From: FEN-680 sp036845225
GTDB lineage: Bacteria; Actinomycetota; Geothermincolia; Fen-727; Anoxymicrobiaceae
Length of the DNA: 64,000 bases
Reading direction: 5' to 3'
Assembly: GCA_036845225.1 (NCBI GenBank)
Contig: DAIUEJ010000001.1
Location: forward strand, 130,863 to 194,862
Shown: piece after piece, positions 41,227 to 50,608 of the stretch
Position numbering within the stretch: position 1 is the first letter of the stretch
How the letters are laid out: each line of letters starts with the position of its first letter
The notes under the pieces: generated by a model
Database searches by the model: none
The model's input: only the letters and a program-made list of their open reading frames with translations
Told to the model about the DNA's origin: nothing
Position numbers and translations under genes: made by a program

Positions 41227-42039
41227 TCACCCGGCGGTGGTCATGAAACTATAACTTGCCTCGAATATCTTTTCCTTGTCATAGTCGAGGGTCGCGACGT
41301 GGTAGCAGTTGTCCAGCCAGACGATCTCTTTGTCGCCGGAGGATACGTGGTCGTAGACGTACTGAGAATTCTTTGGTGGGACCACGTGGTCTTCCCGGGC
41401 AGCGAAAAGCCGGATGGGGCAGGTGATGCGGTCCAGGTCGCCGTCGACCACCTTGCCGAGTTTCACGAGCTCGTGGGCCGCGTTGGTGCTCAGCTTCTCG
41501 TAGGCGACCTCCACGACGCCGGGGTCCTTAAGGTCGTTGCCGGGCCCGGGGAACGTCTTGAGGACGTGCTTGAGGGCTCCCACGAACTTGAGCGCGATCC
41601 CGTTGGCGCCGGGGGCGAGCCAGTGGACCGGGGCGGATATCGGCATGACCCCGGCCAGCGTGTCGGAATGCCGCTCGGCGAGATAGAGCGTCAGCAGGCC
41701 GCCCATCGAGAGGCCGGACACGAAGATGGTGTCGCACAGCTCGCGGAGCTCGGCAAGCGCGGTCTCCACTGTCGCCGTCCAGTCGGTGTAGGACCACTTG
41801 CCCATGTCATCCACGTCCGTTCCGTGCCCCGGCAGCCTGGGCCCCAGCACAGTCATCCCCTTTTCAGCGAGGAACTCTCCCATCAGCCGCATGCTGGACG
41901 TGGTGCCCGTGAAGCCATGTATCAGAAGGCACCCGGTCCTGCCACCTTCGAAGAAGAACGGCTTGCCGTCATCCATCACGGACACGCCGACCGGCACCTT
42001 GAGCGTCATCGCACACTTGTCCTGTGAACTCTCTGCCAT
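41227..42039 (-). CDS. Alpha/beta hydrolase, carboxylesterase (Est30/monoacylglycerol lipase-like)
   Basis: The 270-residue hydrolase shows LLIHGFTGTTSSM (oxyanion loop), the nucleophile elbow SGLSMGG, the acid AREDHVVP and the catalytic His in CYHVATLDYDKE. This is the pattern of thermostable carboxylesterases such as Est30 and of monoacylglycerol lipases. The ATG follows GGAGGGAAT. It lies 33 bp upstream-side of a second, unusual alpha/beta hydrolase on the same strand, so the two may be cotranscribed. Confidence 0.9.
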   Translation of the reverse strand: MAESSQDKCAMTLKVPVGVSVMDDGKPFFFEGGRTGCLLIHGFTGTTSSMRLMGEFLAEKGMTVLGPRLPGHGTDVDDMGKWSYTDWTATVETALAELRELCDTIFVSGLSMGGLLTLYLAERHSDTLAGVMPISAPVHWLAPGANGIALKFVGALKHVLKTFPGPGNDLKDPGVVEVAYEKLSTNAAHELVKLGKVVDGDLDRITCPIRLFAAREDHVVPPKNSQYVYDHVSSGDKEIVWLDNCYHVATLDYDKEKIFEASYSFMTTAG

Positions 42040-42071
42040 GATATTCCCTCCGCTTCTCTTGCGGCCGACCG

Positions 42072-43358
42072 CTAGTTGTCGGGGTTGCCGAATATTTCCA
42101 TGCTGTCGATGCCCGCCAGGCCGAGCAGATCATCCGGTGGCAGGCCGAACTCTCCCCAGTAGTTGAAGAAAGTCTTCACGACGCTGTGCAGCCACTTGCG
42201 GGTTGCGGGCCCGTGGAGTGAATGGCCGCCCGCGTGCACGATCGCCGCGGCAACCATCGGGTTTTCTCCCGCGGCATCAAGGAGCGCATGCACTTCGCCG
42301 ACGGGGGAGACGACGTCGTCGGAGGCATGCAGCAGGAGGCACGGCACCTCGATCTCGGACATCATCTTCACCAGGCTCGCTTTGCTGTAGAGGTCCCCCT
42401 CTCCCATCTCGTAATACTGGCACGACACCTCGCGCGTGTATACCTTCGGGTCGAAGAAGCCCTTGGGCCCGACGGCGAGGGTCTTGAACAGGAGAAGGAC
42501 GCGGCTCAGGAGGCGCCTGGCGGTCGAGAGCATCGAAAGGCCTCGCAGGCTGGACCTCCGCTCGACCTCGCTGCATGCGTCCGCGTATGCGCTCACGGCT
42601 ACCACGCCGCCGGAGAGAGGCCTTTCCAGCCTGGAGCGCCCCGCCGCGATCAGCGATGCTGATGCGGCCATCCCGGCGCCGAACACGCCGACGGTGCTCA
42701 CGATGTCGAGGCTGTCCAGGTACTCCGCGGCCGCCATGAGATCATCCGACTCCCGGTAGCCCCAACTGGTGGGCGCCTCTGAGAAACGGCCCGAGTCCCC
42801 GAGGTTCCGCAGGTCCAGCGCCAGCACGTGGAAACCCCAGTCGTAGTAAGCCTCGAGCGCGAAGGAAAGCAGCCAGCCCGAGTTCTTGCTGGCTGGTGAG
42901 TCACTCGCGAAAATGACCGCGGGCTTCGGGGCGTCGCCGGGGGAGAGAGCCAGGTGCCCGCACACCGGGGTGCCGTCCTGTGATTCGAGCATTATCGGTG
43001 CGAAGACCTGGGGATACGGGTAGACCAGCCCCGCGGTGATGCGTGTCGTCGACAGCGCGGCCGGGACGAGGTCTATCAGCATCGAGAGGGCGGTGGACAC
43101 CGGAGGAGGCAGGGTGGCGCGGAACGGCGTCGCCTCCACCATCTCCATCACCTCGGACATGGTTTTGATCCCCGAAGTGCGCTCAAGGGCAATGGATGCC
43201 GCATCGCGCGCGCGCGGCACGCCCCGGAAGCGGGCCAACACGTAGACGATGAACCCGACGGTTATGACAAAGGGTGAAAATATCACCAGTAGAAAAGCCA
43301 GTACCGCCGCCCGGGCGGCGCGCGGAGCTTTCCTGTCAGGGTAAGCAATGATACTCAT
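42072..43358 (-). CDS. Membrane-anchored alpha/beta-hydrolase-like protein lacking the nucleophile
   Basis: This 428-residue protein has an N-terminal membrane helix (about 17-42) and a hydrolase fold (DSPASKNSGWLLSFALEAYYDWGFHVLALDLRNLGDSG region). At the nucleophile elbow it reads VFGAGMAASA where active relatives have GxSxG (for example GASMGA), so Ser is Gly. The acid (HASDDVVSP) and His (AGGHSLHG) are kept. It may be a binding or scaffolding pseudo-enzyme, or use another residue. A ribosome site is weak at the ATG. Confidence 0.75.
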   Translation of the reverse strand: MSIIAYPDRKAPRAARAAVLAFLLVIFSPFVITVGFIVYVLARFRGVPRARDAASIALERTSGIKTMSEVMEMVEATPFRATLPPPVSTALSMLIDLVPAALSTTRITAGLVYPYPQVFAPIMLESQDGTPVCGHLALSPGDAPKPAVIFASDSPASKNSGWLLSFALEAYYDWGFHVLALDLRNLGDSGRFSEAPTSWGYRESDDLMAAAEYLDSLDIVSTVGVFGAGMAASASLIAAGRSRLERPLSGGVVAVSAYADACSEVERRSSLRGLSMLSTARRLLSRVLLLFKTLAVGPKGFFDPKVYTREVSCQYYEMGEGDLYSKASLVKMMSEIEVPCLLLHASDDVVSPVGEVHALLDAAGENPMVAAAIVHAGGHSLHGPATRKWLHSVVKTFFNYWGEFGLPPDDLLGLAGIDSMEIFGNPDN

Positions 43359-43567
43359 TTCGGGGCTATTCTATCACAGGCATGTTAGCGGCACGCCTCT
43401 GGACCGGACACGAAAACCGCTGCGCGAGGCCCGGTTTGAGACCCGCTCATAATGACAAAGGAAGCCGTATCGGTTAGTTTATAGGCACCAGTCGACCCGC
43501 GGCCCGGGCCCGCCTGGCGACAGCAGTTCAGCTATGGACGCCGCGAAGAGTAAGAGGAAATCGGAAC

Positions 43568-44515
43568 ATGGCAAAGAAGCCGAAGCGCGCGCTCGTCACC
43601 GGTGGTGCGGGATTCATCGGCTCGCACCTGTGCGATGCGCTCCTGGCCGCCGGGCAGGAGGTGATCTGCCTCGACAACCTGGCAACCGGGGCTCACGCCA
43701 ACATCGAGCAGGCCCAAGAGAACCCTTCGTTCATCTTTGAGGACCGCGACGTCACCGAGCCGTTCGACTTCGAGGTCGATGCCGTCTACCATCTGGCGAG
43801 CCCGGCCAGCCCGCTGGATTACTACGCCATGCCTGTCAAGACGATGCTCGCCAATTCGCTCGGGACCCGCAACTGCCTCGAGCTCGCGAACAAACTGGGG
43901 GTCCGCATGCTCCTCGCGTCCACTTCCGAGGTCTACGGGGACCCGGAGGTTACGCCGCAGAGCGAAGGATACTTCGGCCACGTGAACCCGGTCGGGCTCC
44001 GGTCGTGCTACGACGAGGGCAAGCGGTTTGCCGAGGCTTTGTGTAAAGCGTACGAGCGCGAGCACGGCACCGACATAGTGATCGTCCGTATTTTCAACAC
44101 GTACGGGACGCGCATGCGCCCCGGCGACGGACGCGTGATCCCCAACTTCGTCAGCCAGGCCCTCGCCGGCGAGCCGTTCACCATCTACGGCGACGGCAGC
44201 CAGACCCGGAGCTTCTGCCACGTGAGCGACATGGTGAAAGCGCTCGTGCTGGCGGTCCAGACCACGGAGGCCGGAGGCGAAGTGATAAACGTCGGCAACC
44301 CGGACGAGATGCGGATCATAGACCTCGCGGCGCGCCTCCGCGAGAAGACCGGCACGTCTTCGCCCCTGGTCTTCGAGCCGCTTCCCGAGGACGACCCGCT
44401 CCAGCGCAAGCCGGATATCACCAGGGCGATGAAGGTGCTGGGCTGGGCGCCGGAGGTGAGCCTGGACGAAGGCCTCTCCGACACCATCTCGTGGTTCAAT
44501 CGCGGCAGGGAGTGA
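43568..44515 (+). CDS. NAD-dependent epimerase family, UDP-glucuronate decarboxylase-like
   Basis: The 315-residue SDR enzyme has TGGAGFIGSHL, the UXS-type HLASPASP, TSEVYGDPEV, and the catalytic Tyr148-x3-Lys152 in CYDEGKR, followed by FNTYGTRMRPGDGRVIPNF. These phrases are characteristic of UDP-glucuronate decarboxylase, which makes UDP-xylose for surface polysaccharide. A dTDP-glucose dehydratase-like role is the main alternative. The ATG follows AGAGGAAAT. A thioesterase gene starts 2 bp after its stop. Confidence 0.88.
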   Translation: MAKKPKRALVTGGAGFIGSHLCDALLAAGQEVICLDNLATGAHANIEQAQENPSFIFEDRDVTEPFDFEVDAVYHLASPASPLDYYAMPVKTMLANSLGTRNCLELANKLGVRMLLASTSEVYGDPEVTPQSEGYFGHVNPVGLRSCYDEGKRFAEALCKAYEREHGTDIVIVRIFNTYGTRMRPGDGRVIPNFVSQALAGEPFTIYGDGSQTRSFCHVSDMVKALVLAVQTTEAGGEVINVGNPDEMRIIDLAARLREKTGTSSPLVFEPLPEDDPLQRKPDITRAMKVLGWAPEVSLDEGLSDTISWFNRGRE

Positions 44516-44517
44516 GG

Positions 44518-44988
44518 ATGGACACCGAGCCCAGAGTGTGGGGCGCCTGCACGCCCGAGGAGGAAGAGCGCTACAAGGCGATCATCCGCGACAGGGTCCA
44601 CAACTCACCGTTCTACAAGCACATGGGCCTGGAGGTCACGGGGCTGGGCTGCGGCTGGTCGACGTTCAAGATGGACGCCGGAGAGAACCTCTACAACGTC
44701 GGAGGCATCGTGCACGGCGGGGCGGTGACTTCCATCGCCGACGCGGCGTCGAGCGTCGCCCTCGCCACGCTCCTCGAGAAAGGCCGCGAGCTTCCCATCA
44801 CCGTCGAGCTCAAGATCAACTTCTGCTCTCCGGCGAACGCCGGGGTGATCGAGGCGCGGGGCCAGGTCGTCCAGAAGGGGAGCCGCATAGCGGTCTGCGA
44901 GGTCGACGTGACCCAGGAAGACAGGCTCGTCGCCAAGGGGATATCCACGTACATGGTGCTTTCGGCCGAAAACCCCGAGCAGGTCTAG
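44518..44988 (+). CDS. PaaI-family hot-dog thioesterase
   Basis: The 156-residue hot-dog protein has GGIVHGGAVTSIADAASSVA, the signature of PaaI-type acyl-CoA thioesterases, in which the loop HGG and the helix residue Asp participate in hydrolysis. The ATG 44518 follows GGAG within the upstream stop region. It probably clears a hydroxyacyl- or aryl-CoA from the acyl-CoA pathways encoded in the window. Its 3' end overlaps the convergent small gene by 4 bp. Confidence 0.88.
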   Translation: MDTEPRVWGACTPEEEERYKAIIRDRVHNSPFYKHMGLEVTGLGCGWSTFKMDAGENLYNVGGIVHGGAVTSIADAASSVALATLLEKGRELPITVELKINFCSPANAGVIEARGQVVQKGSRIAVCEVDVTQEDRLVAKGISTYMVLSAENPEQV

Positions 44989-45218
44989 CGCTTCTCGATC
45001 TCCCAGAAGTCCGACACCCAGTGGTACGTCAGCCGGTACCTCCCGCCGTCCTGGTCCCTCACGTCCCACACCGAGAGCGTGAGACCTTCCAGCCCCTGCA
45101 CCTGCTCCACGCGGGCAGCCTCGACCTTCCTGATGATGTGGTGTTCTTCGTCGAGGTAGAACTCGCGAGGCTCGTTGGCGTACGAGCAGCCGCTGTACGC
45201 GATGACGCGGTGCTCCAA
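44985..45218 (-). CDS. Small conserved-looking protein of unknown function
   Basis: The 77-residue product (MEHRVIAYSGCSYANEPREF... FWEIEKR) is acidic and rich in aromatic residues, with one Cys and no signal or membrane segment. The start is TTG with AAGGA 7 nt upstream, and codon use matches its neighbours, so it looks real. It ends against the thioesterase stop and begins 28 bp after the stop of inositol-phosphate synthase on the same strand. I do not recognise the family. Confidence 0.6.
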   Translation of the reverse strand: MEHRVIAYSGCSYANEPREFYLDEEHHIIRKVEAARVEQVQGLEGLTLSVWDVRDQDGGRYRLTYHWVSDFWEIEKR

Positions 45219-45246
45219 TGGAGTTTCCTTCCGGCTGGCTGGCGCC

Positions 45247-46392
45247 CTAGTCGTTGACCGGGTCCGAAAGCTCCTCGAGGTCCTTGCCGTTGCCCATCTC
45301 AGCCGTGGTGATCATGCCCTTGTCGTCGCCGTGGATGAAGGCCTCGACCATGTCGCGCGCATCGTTGTCGGCGAACTGGACCGGGGGCGACTTCATGAAG
45401 TAGGCCGCCGGCCCCATCAACGCTCCGGACATGCCGCGGTCCATGGCGAGCTTGCAGCAGCGGACCGCGTCGATCACGACGCCCGCCGAGTTTGGAGAGT
45501 CCCAGACCTCGAGCTTGAACTCCATGTTGAGCGGTACGTCGCCGAAGGTCTTGCCCTCGCAGCGGATGTAAGCCCACTTGCGGTCCGTCAGCCAGGAGAC
45601 GTAGTCCGAGGGGCCGATATGGATCGAGCCGCTGTCCATCTTGTGGTCGAGCTGCGAGACGACAGAGTTGGTCTTGGATATCTTCTTGGACTCAAGGCGC
45701 TCGCGCTCGAGCATGTTCTTGAAGTCCATGTTGCCGCCGACGTTCAACTGGCTGGTCCTCTCGAGCGTGACGCCCCTGTCGTTGAAGAGCCGCGCCAGCA
45801 CGCGGTGCACGATCGTCGCTCCGACCTGGCTCTTGATGTCGTCGCCCACGATGGGAAGCCCCGCGCGGCGGAACTTGCCCTGCCACATCTCTTCCTTCGC
45901 GATGAAGACAGGGATGCAGTTGACCACGCCGCAACCGGCCTCGAGGGCCTCGCTGATGTAGAAGCGCGTCGCGTCCTCGCTGCCGACCGGCAGGTAGTTG
46001 ATGAGCACTTCCGCGCCGGACTCGAGGAGCGTCTCCGAGACGTCGACCACAGGCGCGGTGCTCTCCGTGATGGTCTCTCTGTAGTACTTGCCGAGGCCGT
46101 CCAGGGTGGGGCCGCGCAGAACCTCGACTCCGAGCTGCGGCACCTCAGAGAACTCCACCGTGTTGTTGGGCTCCGAGAATATCGCTTCGCTCAGGTCCTT
46201 GCCGACCTTGTTCGAGTCCACGTCGAACGCGGCCACGAACTTCACGTCCCTTATGTGGTACGGCCCGACCATCACGTGCATGATCCCGGGTATTCTGTCC
46301 CCGTCGCATGCTTCGCGGTAGTACTCGATCCCCTGTACCAGGGACGATGCGCAGTTGCCCGTACCCACTATTGCAACTTTGACTTCAGCCAT
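45247..46392 (-). CDS. Myo-inositol-1-phosphate synthase
   Basis: The enzyme converts glucose 6-phosphate to inositol 1-phosphate with NAD, the entry to phosphatidylinositol and mycothiol-type compounds in actinobacteria. The 381-residue protein has [46 protein letters not shown] and [20 protein letters not shown], a near-diagnostic set. The ATG follows GGAGG. The padR gene lies just upstream on the same strand (35 bp), so the regulator may be cotranscribed with it. Confidence 0.95.
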   Translation of the reverse strand: MAEVKVAIVGTGNCASSLVQGIEYYREACDGDRIPGIMHVMVGPYHIRDVKFVAAFDVDSNKVGKDLSEAIFSEPNNTVEFSEVPQLGVEVLRGPTLDGLGKYYRETITESTAPVVDVSETLLESGAEVLINYLPVGSEDATRFYISEALEAGCGVVNCIPVFIAKEEMWQGKFRRAGLPIVGDDIKSQVGATIVHRVLARLFNDRGVTLERTSQLNVGGNMDFKNMLERERLESKKISKTNSVVSQLDHKMDSGSIHIGPSDYVSWLTDRKWAYIRCEGKTFGDVPLNMEFKLEVWDSPNSAGVVIDAVRCCKLAMDRGMSGALMGPAAYFMKSPPVQFADNDARDMVEAFIHGDDKGMITTAEMGNGKDLEELSDPVND

Positions 46393-46427
46393 TCCCAGTG
46401 CCTCCTTGCTTATCCCTCGCGGCCGGG

Positions 46428-47030
46428 CTAGGCGCCCGACGCCGCGGAGATCTTCCTTTCGCTTGTAGCAATCTCTATCTCCCCGTGCCCGGAAACGGAA
46501 TCACGCTTCCGGATCGTCTCTTTTTCATGCGCCATCAGCCTGTCGAGCCACCGCATGTCGCTTTTGGCGAGGTCGACCTTGTGGCGCATCAGGCCGGTAC
46601 GGTAGTGATCATCGTCGCCGTTATCCGAGCGGTACGCCTTGAACTTCACGATCTGCTCCTCGAGGAGCTTGCGCCTCGTCTCCAGCAGGCCCAGGCGCGT
46701 CTCCGGCTCCAGGTACTGGAAGAACGCCATGCGAAGGTCGAACTTCTCAGTGTCCGCGAGAGAGGTATCCGAGAGGTCCTCGGTGAGCATCCGCATGAAC
46801 TCGCCCTCGCCGTGACGGGTTATGCGGAAGACGTTGCGGTTCCTCGTCTTCTCCTTGACCGAATATGCCCGCTCGATCGAGCCCGACTTCTCCAGCCGCT
46901 TCAGCGCCGGATAGAGAGACCCGTAGCTCACCGTCCAGAAGTGGCCGAGCATATAGGACAGCCGCTTCTTCAGCGCGTACCCGTGCATCGGCCTCTCCTT
47001 GAGCAGGCCGAGAATCGCTAGTTCAAGCAA
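46428..47030 (-). CDS. PadR-family transcriptional regulator
   Basis: The 200-residue protein has the PadR winged helix ([23 protein letters not shown]..., [19 protein letters not shown]) and the helical C-terminal dimerisation domain (about 95-190). The start is TTG after GGAAAA. Two 19-bp AT-rich palindromes sit over its own promoter, so it should repress itself and, because inositol-phosphate synthase follows 35 bp downstream, that gene as well. The ligand that releases it is unknown. Confidence 0.92.
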   Translation of the reverse strand: MLELAILGLLKERPMHGYALKKRLSYMLGHFWTVSYGSLYPALKRLEKSGSIERAYSVKEKTRNRNVFRITRHGEGEFMRMLTEDLSDTSLADTEKFDLRMAFFQYLEPETRLGLLETRRKLLEEQIVKFKAYRSDNGDDDHYRTGLMRHKVDLAKSDMRWLDRLMAHEKETIRKRDSVSGHGEIEIATSERKISAASGA

Positions 47031-47063
47031 TTTTCCAGATGCCTTTCCTGCGTGTGGGCGCCT

Positions 47064-47115
47064 AATATATCAAATCGATATATGCGTGGCAAGAGTATAT
47101 ATCGATTCGATATAT
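47064..47115 (-). promoter_or_regulatory. padR promoter with two palindromic operators
   Basis: On the minus strand TTGCCA (47092-47087), 17-bp spacer, TATATT (47069-47064) form the promoter. ATATATCAAATCGATATAT (47065-47083) covers the spacer and -10 region. ATATATCGATTCGATATAT (47097-47115), a perfect palindrome about T, lies just upstream of -35. The two differ at two positions and their centres are 32 bp apart, three helical turns. Confidence 0.8.
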
Positions 47116-47155
47116 GTGTCAAATGGAGTGCTCGGGGTGCCTCCTTCCGCTCCCT

Positions 47156-47366
47156 GTCGAGGACTCAACGTACGCGGAATAAGGCACCCCTCGCGAGACC
47201 TTATCTTGCTGATGTCCCCCTGGCGCGGGTGTGTGTGGTCGTTTTGATGTCGGCCATGCCAGACTACTTCCCTCGGGTCAGTCGCGGACTCCAACGCCCT
47301 CGGGAGAAAACACCCCTCGCCCGGCTTTGTTGTGCTGGTGCGGCGGTCTTGCGGGAGTGTGTGGTC
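47156..47366. repeat. Imperfect direct duplication in a 427-bp intergenic stretch
   Basis: 47156-47240 and 47281-47366 align at roughly 70% identity with a 125-126-bp offset. Shared landmarks are GTCGNGGACTC, CACCCCTCGC and GTGTGTGGTC. No frame is convincing. The rest of the gap (47031-47457) holds the padR promoter; I see nothing else in it. Confidence 0.55.
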
Positions 47367-47457
47367 ACATCGGACCTGGCTGGATAAACAAAACGCCCTT
47401 GCATCAGTTCCTGACGCAAGGCCGTTTCGAGATTGCACGCGCCAATGCGCGGCGCGG

Positions 47458-48159
47458 TCAGGATAAATCCTGCCCGATGCGGTCGAGGTATCCTTCGATG
47501 TAGGCACGCACGGCGTCGGCGGGGCTGTAGATGCCGAAGTGGCCCTCGCACAGGACGTCGGCTTCGAGGTCGAGCAGCTTGCCCATGGAGAGGCGCCACT
47601 GGGCGATGTCCGAGCCAAAGTCCGGGTGGAACGGGCCGTGGACGTCCTGCCCGAACAGGATTCGCGTTTTGCCGATGTCGGTATAAGCGCAGACGGACCC
47701 TGGCGTATGGCCCGGAGTCTCGACGATGTTGAGCACCGAATCGCCCACGGTGATGCTCTCCCCGCCCGCGAGCTTCCTGTCGATGGGCAGCGGTTCGAAG
47801 CGGATGTTGTACATGAAGGCGGCGGTCATCAGGCGGTCTCCGGATTCGAGAGGCAGGGAGTCCTTCTCCGGAGCGACGACGCTCACACCGTAGTCGCTCC
47901 TGAACATGGAGGCCGCCCCGACATGGTCGATGTGACAGTGGGTGAGCAGGAGCGTCTGGATGTCGGCGGGCTCGAACCCGAGCCGGATTATGTTCGCGAC
48001 TATAGCCTTGTAGCCGGGGCCGCAGCCGCTGTCGATGAGCGCGAGCGCCCCGTCCCCGTCCACCAGGTAGACGCAGCAGTCGTTGGGCGAGGACATCTCG
48101 GGCCCGCCGACCTGGTAGACCCTGTCGCATATCCTCAGAGGAGGCTTTTCAGTTCTCAT
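47458..48159 (-). CDS. Metallo-beta-lactamase-fold hydrolase
   Basis: The 233-residue protein has the MBL metal motif HCHIDHVGA, a glyoxalase-II-like PGHTPGSV (third ligand), a bridging Asp in FGQDVHGP and a final EGHFG. The family hydrolyses thioesters, lactones or phosphodiesters, or reduces oxygen with a fused flavodoxin, which is absent here. No signal peptide is present, so it is cytoplasmic. The substrate is unknown. Confidence 0.88.
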   Translation of the reverse strand: MRTEKPPLRICDRVYQVGGPEMSSPNDCCVYLVDGDGALALIDSGCGPGYKAIVANIIRLGFEPADIQTLLLTHCHIDHVGAASMFRSDYGVSVVAPEKDSLPLESGDRLMTAAFMYNIRFEPLPIDRKLAGGESITVGDSVLNIVETPGHTPGSVCAYTDIGKTRILFGQDVHGPFHPDFGSDIAQWRLSMGKLLDLEADVLCEGHFGIYSPADAVRAYIEGYLDRIGQDLS

Positions 48160-48314
48160 GCCGCCTGGCCCTCACTTATCCGCCGCCCGTATTTCTAACC
48201 GGGATTCTAACTCTTATTCGCCCCGGTCGCAGTTGCGTTCGGACAATCCCCCTCGAACGCCCACTTTGTTAGAATGCTCCTACACCCCTCACTCAGACAG
48301 GGAGGAGTCGCCCC

Positions 48315-49286
48315 GTGGAACAGGCCGAGGCACAGGCGAAGACAGACGCCCTCGTCGCAAACGTAGAGACCGTCATCAAGGGCAAGCAGCGTACCGTAGA
48401 GCTCGCGGTGATCGCGCTGCTCTGCGGCGGGCAACTCCTGGTCGAGGACATCCCCGGAGTGGGCAAGACCATGCTCGCGCGGGCGCTGGCGCTCTCGATC
48501 GAGGGCACTTTTCAGCGCATCCAGTTCACGCCGGACCTCCTGCCCTCGGACGTCACCGGCGTCTCCGTTTACAACCAGAAGAGCGGGGACTTCGAGTTCC
48601 AGCCGGGGCCGATATTCGCAAACGTGGTGCTGATCGACGAGATAAACCGCACCACGCCGCGCACCCAGTCCAGCCTTCTCGAGGCGATGGAGGAGCACCA
48701 GGTGACCGCGGACGGAGAGACCATGCGCCTGCCCGAGCCGTTCTTCGTCATCGCCACCCAGAACCCGATCGAGTTCTACGGGACCTATCCGCTTCCCGAA
48801 GGGCAGCGCGACAGGTTCCTGATGTCTGTGGGGCTGGGCTACCCGTCGTTCGATACCGAGAAAGAGATCGCGACGGACCAGATGGCCCATCACCCCATCG
48901 AGGACGTGAAGCCAGTCCTCACGGCGCACGAGGTCAGGGAGATCCAGGAAGCCGTCAAGGACATCCACATGGAGCCCGAGCTCCTGGACTACGCCGTGTC
49001 GATTGTGCACGCTACCAGGAACCACCCATCGCTTCTTCTGGGCGCGAGCCCGCGGGGGAGCCTCGGGCTGGTGCGCACCTCGCAGGCGTCGGCGATGCTC
49101 GGCGGGCGCAACTTCGTCATACCCGACGACGTCAAAGAGATGGCAAGGTGGGTGCTTCCCCACCGGTTCATCACCCGGGAGCGCTCGCGGACGTACTTGC
49201 GCGAATCGGCGGAGATCATGTCGGAGATACTTGAACAGGTGCCCGTGCCCGTCGAGGTTACCGGGCGCCGGGACGAGGGGAGTTGA
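48315..49286 (+). CDS. MoxR-family AAA+ ATPase
   Basis: The 323-residue ATPase has Walker A GVGKT (in VEDIPGVGKTMLARALA), Walker B VVLIDEINRTTPRTQSSLLEAMEEHQV, and ATQNPIEFYGTYPLPEGQRDRF (sensor 1 and arginine finger region), the diagnostic MoxR set. MoxR proteins act as chaperones for VWA or DUF58 partners. The DUF58 gene overlaps by 4 bp and a transglutaminase gene follows, the widespread three-gene unit of unknown exact function, often tied to envelope assembly. GTG start. Confidence 0.94.
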   Translation: MEQAEAQAKTDALVANVETVIKGKQRTVELAVIALLCGGQLLVEDIPGVGKTMLARALALSIEGTFQRIQFTPDLLPSDVTGVSVYNQKSGDFEFQPGPIFANVVLIDEINRTTPRTQSSLLEAMEEHQVTADGETMRLPEPFFVIATQNPIEFYGTYPLPEGQRDRFLMSVGLGYPSFDTEKEIATDQMAHHPIEDVKPVLTAHEVREIQEAVKDIHMEPELLDYAVSIVHATRNHPSLLLGASPRGSLGLVRTSQASAMLGGRNFVIPDDVKEMARWVLPHRFITRERSRTYLRESAEIMSEILEQVPVPVEVTGRRDEGS

Positions 49287-50608
49287 ACAAGAGAGCCCTC
49301 GTCACCATCCTGGTCGGCCTGGCCCTGCTGCTGATCGCGGCGACCATCAGGTCAGGCTGGCTGTATCTCGTTTCGAGCCTCCTGTTCTCGCTCGTCATCA
49401 TCGGTCTTATCACGGGCTTCTTCGCCACGCGGAAAGTGGAGCTCGTGCGCGAGGCGCCGTCCGAGGTGTTCGAGGGTGAACCTTTCGACGTGAGGCTGCG
49501 CGTCGCCAACACCGGGCGGGCCGGCAGGCACCTCCTGTCCTTCAGGGACACCCAGTTCCAGGGTAAAGTGCGCTCAGGGATGCTATCCAGGGTGCGGGCG
49601 CAGCGCGCCCAGTTCCGCGAGTTCCTGAGGACCGGCCAGGCGCCCACGGTGCTTCCGGATGCTCGAGACGAGCACGTGAAGGTGGTGACAGTCGAGGACC
49701 TTCCCGGCGGCGCGCGACTCGACGCGACCTATGAGGTCCGCGCTCCGAAGCGGGGCGTCTACGACCCGGCCGTCATCAAGGTTACCTCGGGCGGGACCTT
49801 CGGCAGCACCGAGATCCGCAGGCGCCGGCAGGCCGGCGGGAGCACCACCGTATTCCCGAAATTGTTCGCTATAGATTCTTTCCACTTCGACCCCCGGACC
49901 AGCCTGGCGCCGGTGGAGCCGATCGAGTGGTCGCGAAAAGGGATCGGGCAGGACTACTACGGGACGCGGGAGTACTTCCGCGGCGACTCGCTCAAGCACA
50001 TACACTGGCGCTCCTCCGCGCGCCAGGGGAAGCTCATCGTCAAGGAATACGAACAGGAGCTCAAGCCGTCGGTCGCGCTCGTCATCGCGCTGTGGAACCC
50101 GTCGTACGGCAACGATGTCCACAACAGTCTGGAGGACGGGCTCAGGGCCGCCGCGTCTATCACGAGCCACCACGAGTCCATGGGTGGCCTGCCCCTGCTG
50201 GTGCTGCCACGCGGCGAGGAGTTCGTGGCATTCGAAGCGCCGACCCTCTTCGGCTGTCTGGAGGCGCTCGCGGCCTACCGTCCGCCGGAGCCGCGAGTGG
50301 GAGGCTTCACCGCCTCCCTCATCGATGCCGTCGAGACGACGCTGGAGTCCATGCTGCCGGGGTCCGCGCTGGTCCTGGTCACGAACGCGCCGCCGGAGGC
50401 CGCGGCAGCCGCCCTGGAGTCTTTCGGCCAGGTGGCCGCGGGGTCGGTCGTGCTGGTGCTGGAGGACTCCTATGGCCCTCACTGGAAAGACGACGGGGCG
50501 CCCTGGCTCGCTGGCTTTGCCGGCCTGAACCTCAACGTCTACGCAATAACCTCCACCGTGGAGATCGGAACATGTTTGAGCGATCCATTGAGTACTACCG
50601 CCTCATAA
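49283..50608 (+). CDS. DUF58 (VWA-like) membrane protein
   Basis: The 441-residue protein has two N-terminal membrane helices (about 7-52), a beta-rich middle part, and the DUF58 signature YFRGDSLKHIHWRSSARQGKL, followed by a VWA-like domain. TTG start within the end of moxR. DUF58 proteins are thought to be the partners remodelled by MoxR. It overlaps the transglutaminase gene by 37 bp, an unusually long overlap implying strict co-translation. Confidence 0.9.
   Translation: MNKRALVTILVGLALLLIAATIRSGWLYLVSSLLFSLVIIGLITGFFATRKVELVREAPSEVFEGEPFDVRLRVANTGRAGRHLLSFRDTQFQGKVRSGMLSRVRAQRAQFREFLRTGQAPTVLPDARDEHVKVVTVEDLPGGARLDATYEVRAPKRGVYDPAVIKVTSGGTFGSTEIRRRRQAGGSTTVFPKLFAIDSFHFDPRTSLAPVEPIEWSRKGIGQDYYGTREYFRGDSLKHIHWRSSARQGKLIVKEYEQELKPSVALVIALWNPSYGNDVHNSLEDGLRAAASITSHHESMGGLPLLVLPRGEEFVAFEAPTLFGCLEALAAYRPPEPRVGGFTASLIDAVETTLESMLPGSALVLVTNAPPEAAAAALESFGQVAAGSVVLVLEDSYGPHWKDDGAPWLAGFAGLNLNVYAITSTVEIGTCLSDPLSTTAS

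Noticed and set aside
45175..46431. 418-codon plus-strand frame
   Set aside because: It is antisense to inositol-phosphate synthase and shows no motif.
49927..50571. N-terminal extension of the transglutaminase protein
   Set aside because: The stretch is the DUF58 gene read in another frame; the membrane protein starts naturally at ATG 50572.
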